From: Paraburkholderia acidicola
GTDB lineage: Bacteria; Pseudomonadota; Gammaproteobacteria; Burkholderiales; Burkholderiaceae
Assembly: GCF_002362315.1 (NCBI RefSeq)
Contig: NZ_MTZV01000006.1
Span: forward strand, 372,001 to 436,000
Length of the DNA: 64,000 bases
Direction of reading: 5' to 3'
Position 1 is the first letter of the stretch. Every line of letters begins with the position of its first letter. Shown piece after piece: positions 33,193-42,532 of the stretch. Both the position numbers and the translations under genes were made by a program. The notes below the pieces were generated by a model, which saw only the letters and a program-made list of their open reading frames with translations, searched no databases and had not been told where the DNA came from.

Positions 33193-36042
33193 ATGGATAC
33201 CCAGAACATAATCGGGGCAATCAGGGGCGGTCTTTCACAGCAGGACCGCCTGCTTAAACTGGATACGCCGGCAGGCAATAATGTCCTGCTGCCGCAGCGG
33301 GCCATTGGGCGCTCGCGGATCGGTCGTGACTTCACGTGGACCATCGATGTCGTGTCCACGTCCGGCGATGTCCAGTTGAAGACGCTGATCGCCCAACCGG
33401 TCACGCTCTGGATCCAGCAGGCGGATCACTCGTACCGCCCCCATCACGCTTATGTGCATACGGCGCGGCGCCTCGGCGCAGACGGCGGGCTGACTTCCTA
33501 TCAGCTTGGCTGCGCTTCATGGATGCATTTCCTGCGCTTTCGTCGCGACCAGAAATACTGGCAGGACCAGCCAGCCGACCAGATCATCGCGGACGTTTTC
33601 AACCAGCATCCACAGGCACAGGGGATGTATCGCTTTGCGCTGTCGCAGCCGCTGCCGTCGCGCTCGTACTGCCGTCAGGATGAGACTGACTGGAACTTCG
33701 TGCATCGATTGCTCGAGTCCGAAGGACTGTACGGTTTCTGGCAGCAGGCCGACGACGGCAAGTCGCATACGCTGGTAATCACCGATCGTCTGCAGACACT
33801 CCCGGCGCTGACACCGGAACAGGTGAAGTTCTATCGCGCGGGAACCGGCAGCGAAACGGATGCGCTCACGCAATGGTCGGGTACGCGCACGCTGCAGTCC
33901 GCATTGCTGACGACGCGCACGTTCGACTACAAGAGCCCGTCGACACCGTTTAATCCAAAGGCAACGAACATCCCGACGATGGCGAACCAGGGTTCGCTAC
34001 CGTCGCAGATGGAGGTGTACGAATACACGGGCGGCTATACCTATCCGGAGCAGGCGCGCGGCGACCATCTTTCGAAGATCCGCATGGAAGAGTGGGAGTC
34101 GCGGGCCAAACGCTTCGAAGGGGAAGGCGGGCTTCGCGCGATCGATGCGGGGATGCGCTTCACGATTACCGATCACCCGGAGCACGATCAGGATGCTTCC
34201 GGTGAGCGGGAGTTTGCCGCCATTGAGGTGACGTGGACGATCCTGAACAACCTGCCGCTGTCGGGGCATGAAACGGGTTTTCCGCACAGCCTGTCGAGTG
34301 AGGTGAAAGAGGCGCAGGCCGCTGATGCTCAGGGTGCTTCGAGCGTGCCTCACGCGGATGGTTCGACAGGGTTCTACCGGGTAGCCATCGAAGCACAACG
34401 CACGACGGTGCCGTTCCGCAGCCCGTTCGAACATCCCAAGCCGGATGCAAGGCTGGAAACGGCGATCGTGGTCGGACCGAGTGGAGCCGAGGCATACACC
34501 GACGAACTGAACCGCATCAAGGTGATGTTCGTGTGGGACCGGATTAACCAGGGCGATGAACGCGCGTCATGCTGGGTGCGTGTGGCGCAATCGGATACTG
34601 GTGATGGTTACGGCTCGGTGCACATGCCGCGTGCCGGCGAAGAACTGCTGATCGGTTACGTTGGCAATGATATCGATAGACCGATTGCACTTCATCGCGT
34701 CTATAACGGCGCGGCTAAACCGCAGTGGCATTCGAACAGCCTGCTCTCGGGTTTCCGCTCGAAGGAGTTTTCGGGCGACGGATTTAACCAGATGGTCATG
34801 GACGATGCGACGGGCCAGAACCGTGTGCATCTCTACTCAAGCAGTGCGAATGCGCAGCTTCACCTCGGGTATCTGATCAATCAGAGCGGTAATAGTCGGG
34901 GCAACTTCCTTGGTAGCGGCTTCGACCTGAGTTCGGATGCGTATGGCGCGTTGCGCGCGGGTCGCGGGCTGTATGTGTCGACGCATCCTGTCGGCAGTCA
35001 ACCGCTCGATGCACGTCAGGCGAGTAACCAGCTAGTCGGTTCAGAGGGCGTGCTTGAAGCATCGTCGCAGGCGAGCGAAGCCTCGCAGGCCGAAAGCCTG
35101 AAGGACGGGCACGATGCGCTCAAGAGTTTCACCGATGCGACACAGCACAGTACGTCAGGAACAACGGGCGGAGGCGGCGTCACGGCCGGCGGCGGCACAG
35201 GCAACGCAAACGCATTCTCACAGCCGGTGATGCTGTTCGCCGCACCGGCGGGTATCGCACTGTCGACGCAGAAGTCGGCCCACATCGGGACCGACCAGCA
35301 TATCAACCTGGTCAGTGGCCAGAGTACGCACATCGCGACGGGCAAGTCGCTGATCGCGAGCATCACGAACCGGTTGAGCCTGTTCGTGCAGAACGCGGGC
35401 ATGAAGCTGTTTGCGGCGAAGGGCAAGATTCAGGTGCAGGCGCATGCAGACAATGTCGAGGTGACTGCGCAGAAGTCGCTGCTGCTCACCTCGGCGACGG
35501 AGAAGGTCATGGCGGCCGCACAACAGGAAATTCTGCTGACCTCTGGAGGCGCGTACATCCGCATCAAGGACGGCAACATCGAGATCCACGCACCGGGGAA
35601 GATTGACTTCAAGGGCGCGGACCACGCGTTTAGCGGGCCGACGCGCATGGATGTCACGAACCCTGCCTTCAAGGACATGCCGACGCGGAAGCTGATGTTG
35701 AACACCTTCGCGTCACCGTCTGCGACCAGTGTTGTTCCTGTGGGCATGCCGTACAAGCTGTTCGCGGACGGTGCGCTGGTGAAGCAGGGCATATTCGACA
35801 AGACGGGCCAGTTGCCGATCGATCATCACGCGACGACACAGAAGTACACGCTACAGATGGCTAACGGCGACACGCATGAAATTCCGGTACCGGGAGAATA
35901 CAAGGACCCGGTCAACGGGGCGCTCGCGAATCAAGGGTTCCAGTTTCATGAAGGGCAATCCAGCGGGGACGCTGCGGTGCCCGATCGGGCCGTGCACCGA
36001 AAGACCTATAGTGACTTGCTTAATCCATCTTCGGAAACATAA
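33193..36042 (+). CDS. vgrG: Type VI secretion VgrG spike protein with C-terminal extension
   Basis: This 949-residue protein is the membrane-puncturing T6SS tip. Residues 1-370 are the gp27-like base, residues about 433-506 the gp5/OB domain (RIKVMFVWDRINQGDERASCWVRV), residues about 683-815 a DUF2345 beta-helix region after a Gly/Thr-rich linker, and residues about 833-923 a small transthyretin-like domain. Such C-terminal domains are known to load phospholipase effectors. The next gene encodes one, 3 bp away, supporting that role. No T6SS sheath or baseplate genes are nearby. The start at 33193 follows AGAGGCGG. Confidence 0.93.
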   Translation: MDTQNIIGAIRGGLSQQDRLLKLDTPAGNNVLLPQRAIGRSRIGRDFTWTIDVVSTSGDVQLKTLIAQPVTLWIQQADHSYRPHHAYVHTARRLGADGGLTSYQLGCASWMHFLRFRRDQKYWQDQPADQIIADVFNQHPQAQGMYRFALSQPLPSRSYCRQDETDWNFVHRLLESEGLYGFWQQADDGKSHTLVITDRLQTLPALTPEQVKFYRAGTGSETDALTQWSGTRTLQSALLTTRTFDYKSPSTPFNPKATNIPTMANQGSLPSQMEVYEYTGGYTYPEQARGDHLSKIRMEEWESRAKRFEGEGGLRAIDAGMRFTITDHPEHDQDASGEREFAAIEVTWTILNNLPLSGHETGFPHSLSSEVKEAQAADAQGASSVPHADGSTGFYRVAIEAQRTTVPFRSPFEHPKPDARLETAIVVGPSGAEAYTDELNRIKVMFVWDRINQGDERASCWVRVAQSDTGDGYGSVHMPRAGEELLIGYVGNDIDRPIALHRVYNGAAKPQWHSNSLLSGFRSKEFSGDGFNQMVMDDATGQNRVHLYSSSANAQLHLGYLINQSGNSRGNFLGSGFDLSSDAYGALRAGRGLYVSTHPVGSQPLDARQASNQLVGSEGVLEASSQASEASQAESLKDGHDALKSFTDATQHSTSGTTGGGGVTAGGGTGNANAFSQPVMLFAAPAGIALSTQKSAHIGTDQHINLVSGQSTHIATGKSLIASITNRLSLFVQNAGMKLFAAKGKIQVQAHADNVEVTAQKSLLLTSATEKVMAAAQQEILLTSGGAYIRIKDGNIEIHAPGKIDFKGADHAFSGPTRMDVTNPAFKDMPTRKLMLNTFASPSATSVVPVGMPYKLFADGALVKQGIFDKTGQLPIDHHATTQKYTLQMANGDTHEIPVPGEYKDPVNGALANQGFQFHEGQSSGDAAVPDRAVHRKTYSDLLNPSSET

Positions 36043-36045
36043 GTC

Positions 36046-38040
36046 ATGGCAACATCAAATAACACAAGCACCACGCCGCTGGCGTTGAACTGTACCAACA
36101 ACGCGAATATCTCGTTTCGGTGGTTTGTACAGAACACCGAATACAATCCGGATCAAGGGACGTTTGCCCCTCTGGTGAATGGTGAGGAAGCGTTCGGTGC
36201 GGTGTATGACGCGATACTGCATGCCCAGCACACAATCGACATCGTCTGCTGGGGTTTTCAACCATCGATGTATTTCAAGCGTGGCCACGACGCTGGCGGA
36301 ATGATCGGCGAGCTTCTTGCAATGCAGGGAGCCAATAACCGAAAGGTTCGACTGCTGTGCTGGCAGGACGATCTCCATGTCGCCGAATTGAGTGAAAACA
36401 TGGCACCCGGCAACAACAAGGCCAGTGCGATTAAGCCCCATATCTGGGATTGGGTCTACGGGTTACCAGTCGTGCGCGACTATGCGGCCAAAGACCCTCA
36501 GGCAGATTACGAACTCGAGGTCGATTTTGCATGGTACGCCAGGGCGAACCTGAACAACGTCACGAAGCGCAACAAGAAGGTCGAACTGGCCAAAGGGGCT
36601 GCCCTGGAAGTCGTAAAGCCGCTGATAGTTCAAGCTTACGATGGCGCCAAGTACATCCACGATAGGTTTAACCCACCTCAGCCGTTCCAGGGTATCGAAT
36701 TTGCAACGCGGGACTTCGGCATGGACAACCGCGAAGAAATTGCTCATCGGGTGAAGCTCCACAACCTGGCTGTAAAGAACGGGACCGGTACCGGCTCCGT
36801 GAGCACTTTGGCGATGACATCCGAACCCACACATCACCAGAAAATGGTGCTGATCGACTATGAATATCCCGAACTAGCGGTTGGCTTCGTGATGGGACAT
36901 AACATGCTCGATACATACTGGGACACCAGTGACCACAGCACCGTGCGCATGCACCCGCGGATGGGGCGTAACGGATTTCATCCCCGACAGGACATTTCGA
37001 GCCGTGTAAGTGGGCCGATCCTCAAGAATCTCAATGATAATTTCTGTCAGGCTTGGGACGACGCGACAGGCCAGAGTCTGACCAAAGCAAGGGCGCACGT
37101 CGACGCGTGCAACCTGAAGCTGCGCGATGACAAGGACAACGTAAAGGTCATGGCCCAGGTGTTGCGCACACAGTCACAAAAGGGAAAGCGGGACATTGCG
37201 GCGATGTATATGCAGGCGATCAACAATGTCACGCAGTTCATCTACATAGAGAATCAATATTTCCGGTGGCCAGATCTGGCTACAAAGATCACGGATGTCG
37301 TAAACAATCTCGTTAATGCGCACCGCCCTGTTGACCAGCCGGTTTATCTATTCGTTGTCACTAATTCCAACGACGAGGGAATCGGTCAAGGGACGGTCAA
37401 TACGTATCAGATGCTCAACGCGCTGGGGAGTGCGGATCAGATTCCGGCGGTGGCGAAAGGGGAGCGGGCGGACACATTAGGCCCGGAACTGAAGACTGCG
37501 GAAGCAGAAGCAAAGCCACCGCAAGGGTCGGCAGGTAGTTACCAGGAGGCGTACGGTCGCGCGGTCTATCAACAGCAAGCGCAGGCTCATCTGGCAGACG
37601 TGCAGCGGCAAGTCTGGGAGAACAACCATTCACCCATACCGCACATTGACATTCCGGGATTGAAAGTACATATCTGTACACTCGTTGCCCCAGACTCAAA
37701 TCCAGCGGCCTGGGAATATTGCTATGTACATGCGAAGCTGATGGTCGTCGACGACGTGTTCATGACGCTCGGATCGGCAAACATCAATTTCCGGAGCATG
37801 GCAGTCGATAGTGAGTTGAACATCTGCCACGATCATGCCGGCGTCACCGCTCCATTGCGCAAAAAACTATGGGGCATCCATACCAAAGGCGCGGGAGCTC
37901 AGGATGACCCGAAGGATGCTTTCAAGCAATGGGATCGGATAATTAGAGCGAATTCCGCCAATCAGAAAGCACACTCAGCTCCCATCGCGTCTCTGGTGGG
38001 TTTCTCATATACGTCAGACAAGCGCACCACGAACGACTGA
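36046..38040 (+). CDS. Phospholipase D-type T6SS effector (Tle5-like)
   Basis: This 664-residue protein has both phospholipase D HKD motifs: H264-Q-K266-x4-D271 in HHQKMVLID and H562-A-K564-x4-D569 in VHAKLMVVDD, followed by GSANINFRSM. Two such motifs form one active site that hydrolyses phosphodiester bonds of phospholipids. There is no signal peptide, as expected for T6SS cargo. Position directly after vgrG and before a lipoprotein matches the Tle5/PldA effector group delivered into the periplasm of target cells. Effector function is inferred from family and context. Confidence 0.88.
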   Translation: MATSNNTSTTPLALNCTNNANISFRWFVQNTEYNPDQGTFAPLVNGEEAFGAVYDAILHAQHTIDIVCWGFQPSMYFKRGHDAGGMIGELLAMQGANNRKVRLLCWQDDLHVAELSENMAPGNNKASAIKPHIWDWVYGLPVVRDYAAKDPQADYELEVDFAWYARANLNNVTKRNKKVELAKGAALEVVKPLIVQAYDGAKYIHDRFNPPQPFQGIEFATRDFGMDNREEIAHRVKLHNLAVKNGTGTGSVSTLAMTSEPTHHQKMVLIDYEYPELAVGFVMGHNMLDTYWDTSDHSTVRMHPRMGRNGFHPRQDISSRVSGPILKNLNDNFCQAWDDATGQSLTKARAHVDACNLKLRDDKDNVKVMAQVLRTQSQKGKRDIAAMYMQAINNVTQFIYIENQYFRWPDLATKITDVVNNLVNAHRPVDQPVYLFVVTNSNDEGIGQGTVNTYQMLNALGSADQIPAVAKGERADTLGPELKTAEAEAKPPQGSAGSYQEAYGRAVYQQQAQAHLADVQRQVWENNHSPIPHIDIPGLKVHICTLVAPDSNPAAWEYCYVHAKLMVVDDVFMTLGSANINFRSMAVDSELNICHDHAGVTAPLRKKLWGIHTKGAGAQDDPKDAFKQWDRIIRANSANQKAHSAPIASLVGFSYTSDKRTTND

Positions 38041-38043
38041 TCG

Positions 38044-39351
38044 ATGAACAAGACGACATTGATCCTTACTTGCGCTCTCATTGCAAGTGGCTGCTCGAAT
38101 AAGGAGGATTCCTTGCCATCCCAGCCCAATATGAATGCCGTGCGCTCCAATCTTGCTTTTACATGCGTACACGAAGCAGACCATCTGCCGCCGCTCTCCC
38201 CTGATGCCGACCAGCTATTTAAATATGGCCGTTACCTCGAAACGAAGGACGGCCCGAAGGATCTCAACGAGGTTGCGCGTTTTTATCGGATTGCCGCAGC
38301 GAACGGACATTACAAGGCGAATAACAACCTGCAGCAGCTGATTTCCCGAGGCTCTGCGGTCTCACCTGACGCCCCTATGGAGACAATCGCTCTGGTAGAG
38401 CAATTGATAAAGCAGGGTGTGCCGGGGGGCTATTACGACATGGGCCACTATCTTGAGCTCGGCTACGGGGTAAAGCAGGACTCCGAGAAAGCCTTGCGAT
38501 ATTTCCGCAAGGCGGCTGATCTTGGTAATCCGGAAGGGCAGTTTTATGTCGCGGAGAAATTGTCGCCTGTTGATGCGGCGCCAGAGATAGCGAAGCAGAT
38601 GTATCAATGCGCAGTCGATCAAGGATTAGGGGAGGCGGCAGAAAACTTCGGTGTGTTTTTGCAGACGGCCAAGCTTTATCCAGAGGCTGTGAAAGTTTTC
38701 CAGAAGGGTGTTGCTGCTGGAAACACGCTCACGGCGTCTTCTTTGGAGGAAGCATTCAAGGGCCCCTCGCCATCGGATCGGCTGAACTATCTTGGGTTAT
38801 CGAACGATCCGGAGCGCTCCCGCAGATATCACCTCATAGGAGCGCTCATCGACGCTAACGAAAGCCGCAACCCAAAGATCCCGGACATCGACAAGATCGT
38901 GCCGTTGCCACCCGCAAAACTGCCGCCTTGGGACGGTACCTTCCAGTGGCAGAAGGAACGGAACGCAGCGGTGCCGCCGCAGAAACCCTCGGACGAACTC
39001 ATCGACCAGCTTGCGAAGGCGAAGAACCTCGACCCGTCGACCGGCCTGCCGCTAGCTGGTAGTTCCAGCAAGACATCGTCAGTGGATCAACCCGTAACCG
39101 TCGCCGCCCGCCTGCCAATCGGCACGCTCGCCACGACAGGCGAACCCTGTCCTGAAGACGGTGTCTGGTGCGCAAAGCTCAGCAAAGGCCAGACAGGCGA
39201 CGCACAGCGGCGCTTCCTGAAGGGCGACGTATTGCCCTCGCTTATCGTGCATGAACCACGCAAAGTGGCTGTGCTGGATCAGCTAATGGGACTCCGCCAG
39301 CAGATGGCGAAGGTGCAATGGGAACTGGTCGGATACATCGACCAGGCGTGA
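38044..39351 (+). CDS. Sel1-repeat lipoprotein, probable immunity protein to the phospholipase
   Basis: This 435-residue protein has a lipoprotein signal peptide with lipobox LIASGC (Cys17) and then Sel1-like repeats, such as YYDMGHYLELGYGVKQDSEKALRYFRKAADLG, over about residues 55-230. The C-terminal third is Pro/Lys-rich and ends in a compact domain with two Cys (GEPCPEDGVWC). Sel1-type periplasmic lipoproteins are the known immunity partners of Tle5 phospholipases. It starts 3 bp after the effector stop. Periplasmic placement fits protection from incoming enzyme. Confidence 0.8.
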   Translation: MNKTTLILTCALIASGCSNKEDSLPSQPNMNAVRSNLAFTCVHEADHLPPLSPDADQLFKYGRYLETKDGPKDLNEVARFYRIAAANGHYKANNNLQQLISRGSAVSPDAPMETIALVEQLIKQGVPGGYYDMGHYLELGYGVKQDSEKALRYFRKAADLGNPEGQFYVAEKLSPVDAAPEIAKQMYQCAVDQGLGEAAENFGVFLQTAKLYPEAVKVFQKGVAAGNTLTASSLEEAFKGPSPSDRLNYLGLSNDPERSRRYHLIGALIDANESRNPKIPDIDKIVPLPPAKLPPWDGTFQWQKERNAAVPPQKPSDELIDQLAKAKNLDPSTGLPLAGSSSKTSSVDQPVTVAARLPIGTLATTGEPCPEDGVWCAKLSKGQTGDAQRRFLKGDVLPSLIVHEPRKVAVLDQLMGLRQQMAKVQWELVGYIDQA

Positions 39352-39382
39352 TCTCCATGAAAGAACGGAACGAGCCACAGCC

Positions 39383-39670
39383 ATGACCCGCTACATCATC
39401 CAGACCGGTGACAAGACCACAGCGAGCGGCATCGTGCTCGCACACTCGACCACCCTTGGGCTCAACGAGCGAAACATCGCGCACGAAAACGACGATGTGG
39501 CGTGTCCCGCTTGCCAGTCGACCGGCAAGATCCTGTGCGATGGCCCACGCGTCCCGATGACAGGGCCGGACGGACGACGCGTGGCATTGAGCGACGACCT
39601 CTGCATCTGCAAATGCGTTCCACCGCCGAAGCTGATCGCCTCGCAGCAGGCAATGTCGGTTGACGTGTGA
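39383..39670 (+). CDS. PAAR-domain T6SS tip protein
   Basis: This 95-residue protein matches the small PAAR proteins that cap VgrG: an opening IIQTGDKTTASGIVLA, a central HENDDVACPACQSTGKILCDGP, and a closing CICKC. Six cysteines (41, 44, 52, 74, 76, 78) and nearby His could bind the tip zinc. It lacks any toxin extension. It follows the immunity gene by 31 bp and completes a VgrG-effector-immunity-PAAR cassette. Confidence 0.85.
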   Translation: MTRYIIQTGDKTTASGIVLAHSTTLGLNERNIAHENDDVACPACQSTGKILCDGPRVPMTGPDGRRVALSDDLCICKCVPPPKLIASQQAMSVDV

Positions 39671-39943
39671 TGTCTGGGCATCGCAAACGCGCAGATGACT
39701 GCGTGCCATTTATGGACGATGTCCGCCAGCCAGAATCTTGAACTGCATTCTCCCGGACGATAAATGGAAGTGTGTTCATCGTGGGACAGTGCAGGAATTC
39801 GATTCATGAATGAACCTGTTGAACAGAAATCGCGACTTACGTGACCGTATACCATTTTTTCCCGATGCGGGCAGCGCTATTCATGACTTCACCGGTACCT
39901 GATTCGCTGAGTACATCATCGGCAAAGGAACGAAGACATACAA
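39671..39943. other. Gap after PAAR; only a 23-codon frame
   Basis: A frame of 23 codons starts with an ATG overlapping the PAAR stop and ends near 39741. It may be the truncated start of a lost gene or chance. The rest, up to the next start at 39944, is AT-richer and has no signature. GGAACG-type sequence precedes the next gene. Confidence 0.3.
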
Positions 39944-40918
39944 ATGAAAGCGGCTCGTGCCATCTGTTTACTCGTGCTGACGCTGACATCGGGAATCTGT
40001 CTGGCGGATGTGGGCGGTCTTGGCGGAGCCGCGGAGTTTGTTTTTTACCTTCTGCTCTTTGCAGTTCTCTGGCTGTTGCTCACGGCACTGCTCGTCCGGA
40101 TCCTGCGGAAATTATCTTTCCCGAAGCGATTCGGCCTTAGTTTTCTTTTTTTCGTCTCACCACTGTTTTTCCTGATCGGCTGGAGTGCGCTGGATCAGTT
40201 TCTCGGCACGGCCGGCAAGCGCGTCGACGGCGTTGCCCTAAGCCCGGTTGTCGTAGAAGGCGTGTCGTTCCCCGCAGGCAGTCGGGTAACGTATGAGCAG
40301 ATGGGTGGGGGGTTCTGGCACGCGCGCCCTATCGGTGCGAAGACACATAAGACCGTGATGCTGGGGTCACTCGAAATCAACGAGCTTGAACAGGTGGAGG
40401 GATCCGCCGACGAGTTTTACGCCGTACTAGCCCGAGTTCAGACGATAGAAGGGTGGTCGTGCAGTGAGTACTCAACAGTCGACATGAAGATGACAGGCAC
40501 GCAACTGCGCTTCGAGAGCTGCGAACTTGCCGCACCTAAAACGATCAATAACGTGACGTGGCCATCGTTGACCACTGTCACTCGAAAGGATGATGGTGGT
40601 TGGGCGCTGTCGCGGAGTAATGGTACCGAGGACCACTCGCCTGCGCAGGCTTTTGGAATGAAGTTTCGAGTCATGGACGCAACTTACAGCTCCGCACTGG
40701 TACTGACGCAGTGGTCCGCCCAGGCTTTCTTCGAAGACACAACGCTCGGGGACTATACGTTTTCGAGTGGAAGGTGGAACACCCTGCATCTGACAGATGG
40801 AGGCGATATCAGCATAGATGGCGGCGCCAAAAACATCAAAACGGGTGAAGAAATCGACTGCGTGCTGATTCAAAGTCAGGGACACCAGGTGGCACCCTGC
40901 AAGCCGCATGATGGCTGA
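39944..40918 (+). CDS. Unidentified membrane protein at the edge of the T6SS cassette
   Basis: I do not recognise this 324-residue protein. It has a signal-like first helix (residues 5-21, ending ICLA), then two hydrophobic helices (about 28-53 and 63-83), and a C-terminal region of about 230 residues rich in beta-type sequence with four cysteines, probably periplasmic. Codon use is less GC-biased than the flanking core genes and resembles the cassette. By position it could be a second immunity or accessory protein; no sequence signature proves that. Confidence 0.65.
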   Translation: MKAARAICLLVLTLTSGICLADVGGLGGAAEFVFYLLLFAVLWLLLTALLVRILRKLSFPKRFGLSFLFFVSPLFFLIGWSALDQFLGTAGKRVDGVALSPVVVEGVSFPAGSRVTYEQMGGGFWHARPIGAKTHKTVMLGSLEINELEQVEGSADEFYAVLARVQTIEGWSCSEYSTVDMKMTGTQLRFESCELAAPKTINNVTWPSLTTVTRKDDGGWALSRSNGTEDHSPAQAFGMKFRVMDATYSSALVLTQWSAQAFFEDTTLGDYTFSSGRWNTLHLTDGGDISIDGGAKNIKTGEEIDCVLIQSQGHQVAPCKPHDG

Positions 40919-41151
40919 TTCGCTAGCGCCGGGTCCGGCAATGAACGCTTACAGGTTCCCGAAGGCTGGCCAGTACAATCCGTCACCGAAGCCAACCACT
41001 TCACGGAATTCGACGCTCATCGAGGCATGACTCTGGCAGACGGGCTGTGCATTAGCTCCACAGACCGACACCGAACAGATCCGTCCGCTTGCCCCCAATC
41101 AATTTCGCTAGACTGCCGATATCCGCCGCACCGCACACCAGCCAGCCCCCC

Positions 41152-42231
41152 ATGACCAACAACGCCCTCAAGTCTCCGCATTTCAACGCCGCCCTAACCG
41201 CACTCACCGCCGCGGCCCTGTTCGGCGCCGCGACCCCGCTAGCCAAGATCCTCCTCGGCTCTATCTCCCCATTCATGGTAGCGGGCCTGTTCTACCTCGG
41301 CAGCGGCCTGGGCCTGGCCCTCTGCATCCTGATCCGCAGAACAACCCGCACCGCAGACGAACACGCCAACGTCAGCCGCATCGCACCGGCAGAAGTCCCC
41401 TGGCTATTCGGCGCGATCATCGCCGGTGGCATAGCCGGCCCGGCGCTGCTAATGCTAGGACTCACAAAAACCCCAGCGTCAACGAGTTCGTTACTACTAA
41501 ACCTGGAAGGCGTATTAACAGCAGTAATCGCATGGGTAGCCTTCCGCGAAAACGTCGATCTTCAGGTATTCCTAGGCATGGTGGTCATCGTCGCAGGCGG
41601 CCTGCTGCTGTCCTGGCAACCAGGCTCCGCAAGCATTCCGCTGGGCGCATTGCTGATCGTCGGCGCGTGCCTGTGCTGGGCCATCGATAACAACCTCACC
41701 CGCAAGGTGTCCGCGAACGACGCAATGGTGCTAGCGTGCATCAAAGGTCTGGTGGCCGGTTCCGCAAACCTGTCGATCGCGCTGCTGTTCGGCGCGTCCC
41801 TGCCGTCGGCACTGAAGGTGCTGGCCGCAATGGCGACCGGTTTCGCCGGCTATGGCGTGAGCCTCGTGATGTTCGTCGTCGCGCTGCGCAATCTTGGCAC
41901 GGCGCGAACCGGCGCCTATTTCTCGGTGGCACCGCTATTCGGCGTGGCGCTTTCGCTCGCAATCTGGCCGGGCATGCCGTCGGCGCTGTTCTGGATCGCG
42001 GCCGCGCTGATGGCAGTGGGTATCTGGCTTCACGTTCGCGAGCGTCACGAGCATCCGCACACGCACGAGGCGCTCGAACACAATCACGCGCACCGGCACG
42101 ACGAACATCATCAGCATGAGCACGCTTTTGCTTACGACGGGCAGGAGCCGCACACGCACGCGCATCGCCACGCGTCGATCACGCACGCACATGCGCATTA
42201 CCCGGACATCCATCATCGTCACAGGCATTAA
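41152..42231 (+). CDS. EamA/DMT-family transporter with histidine-rich tail
   Basis: This 359-residue protein has ten predicted transmembrane helices with two EamA repeats (ALFGAATPLAKILLG; later GYGVSLVMFVVALRNLGTARTGAYFS), the drug/metabolite transporter layout. After the last helix (ends near residue 296) comes a hydrophilic tail of about 60 residues containing 23 histidines, mostly as His-x-His pairs. Such tails bind metal ions in many transporters, so the substrate or regulator may be a divalent cation; DMT proteins more usually export metabolites. The start at 41152 lacks an obvious Shine-Dalgarno. Confidence 0.85.
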   Translation: MTNNALKSPHFNAALTALTAAALFGAATPLAKILLGSISPFMVAGLFYLGSGLGLALCILIRRTTRTADEHANVSRIAPAEVPWLFGAIIAGGIAGPALLMLGLTKTPASTSSLLLNLEGVLTAVIAWVAFRENVDLQVFLGMVVIVAGGLLLSWQPGSASIPLGALLIVGACLCWAIDNNLTRKVSANDAMVLACIKGLVAGSANLSIALLFGASLPSALKVLAAMATGFAGYGVSLVMFVVALRNLGTARTGAYFSVAPLFGVALSLAIWPGMPSALFWIAAALMAVGIWLHVRERHEHPHTHEALEHNHAHRHDEHHQHEHAFAYDGQEPHTHAHRHASITHAHAHYPDIHHRHRH

Positions 42232-42532
42232 TTAGTGACCAGAAACAGCCGAGGATTCCTGTCATCCCGTGATCCCGTGGCGGGCAAGCCGATTTCACGC
42301 CCACCCCACACCCATCGAGTTCATAATGACCCCCGATGCGCGTACCGCGTCGACAGAGCAATCGGCCGCCAATAGAATCTGTCACAGACCTCACTGTCCC
42401 GATGCGCATGCCGCACACAGCATGCACACCGGCCAGCTTCAACCGGCAACGGATGCGGGGCTCCCCGTTGCGCTGACTGCCGCCGGCCCGCGAGACACAC
42501 GACTCCGGGCGCACGCGGCTGTGGAGACGACA
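42232..42532. other. Region upstream of cydA
   Basis: These 301 bp should hold the cydAB promoter. I looked for an FNR/ANR-type TTGAT-N4-ATCAA site and found none. An in-frame extension of cydA runs back to 42269 but looks non-coding. No gene is apparent. Confidence 0.35.

Noticed and set aside
40941..41030. 29-codon frame between the unknown membrane protein and the EamA gene
   Set aside because: Too short and without ribosome binding site or recognisable sequence; could be chance.
42232..42532. FNR/ANR oxygen-response site before cydAB
   Set aside because: No TTGAT-N4-ATCAA-like palindrome was found in the upstream region.
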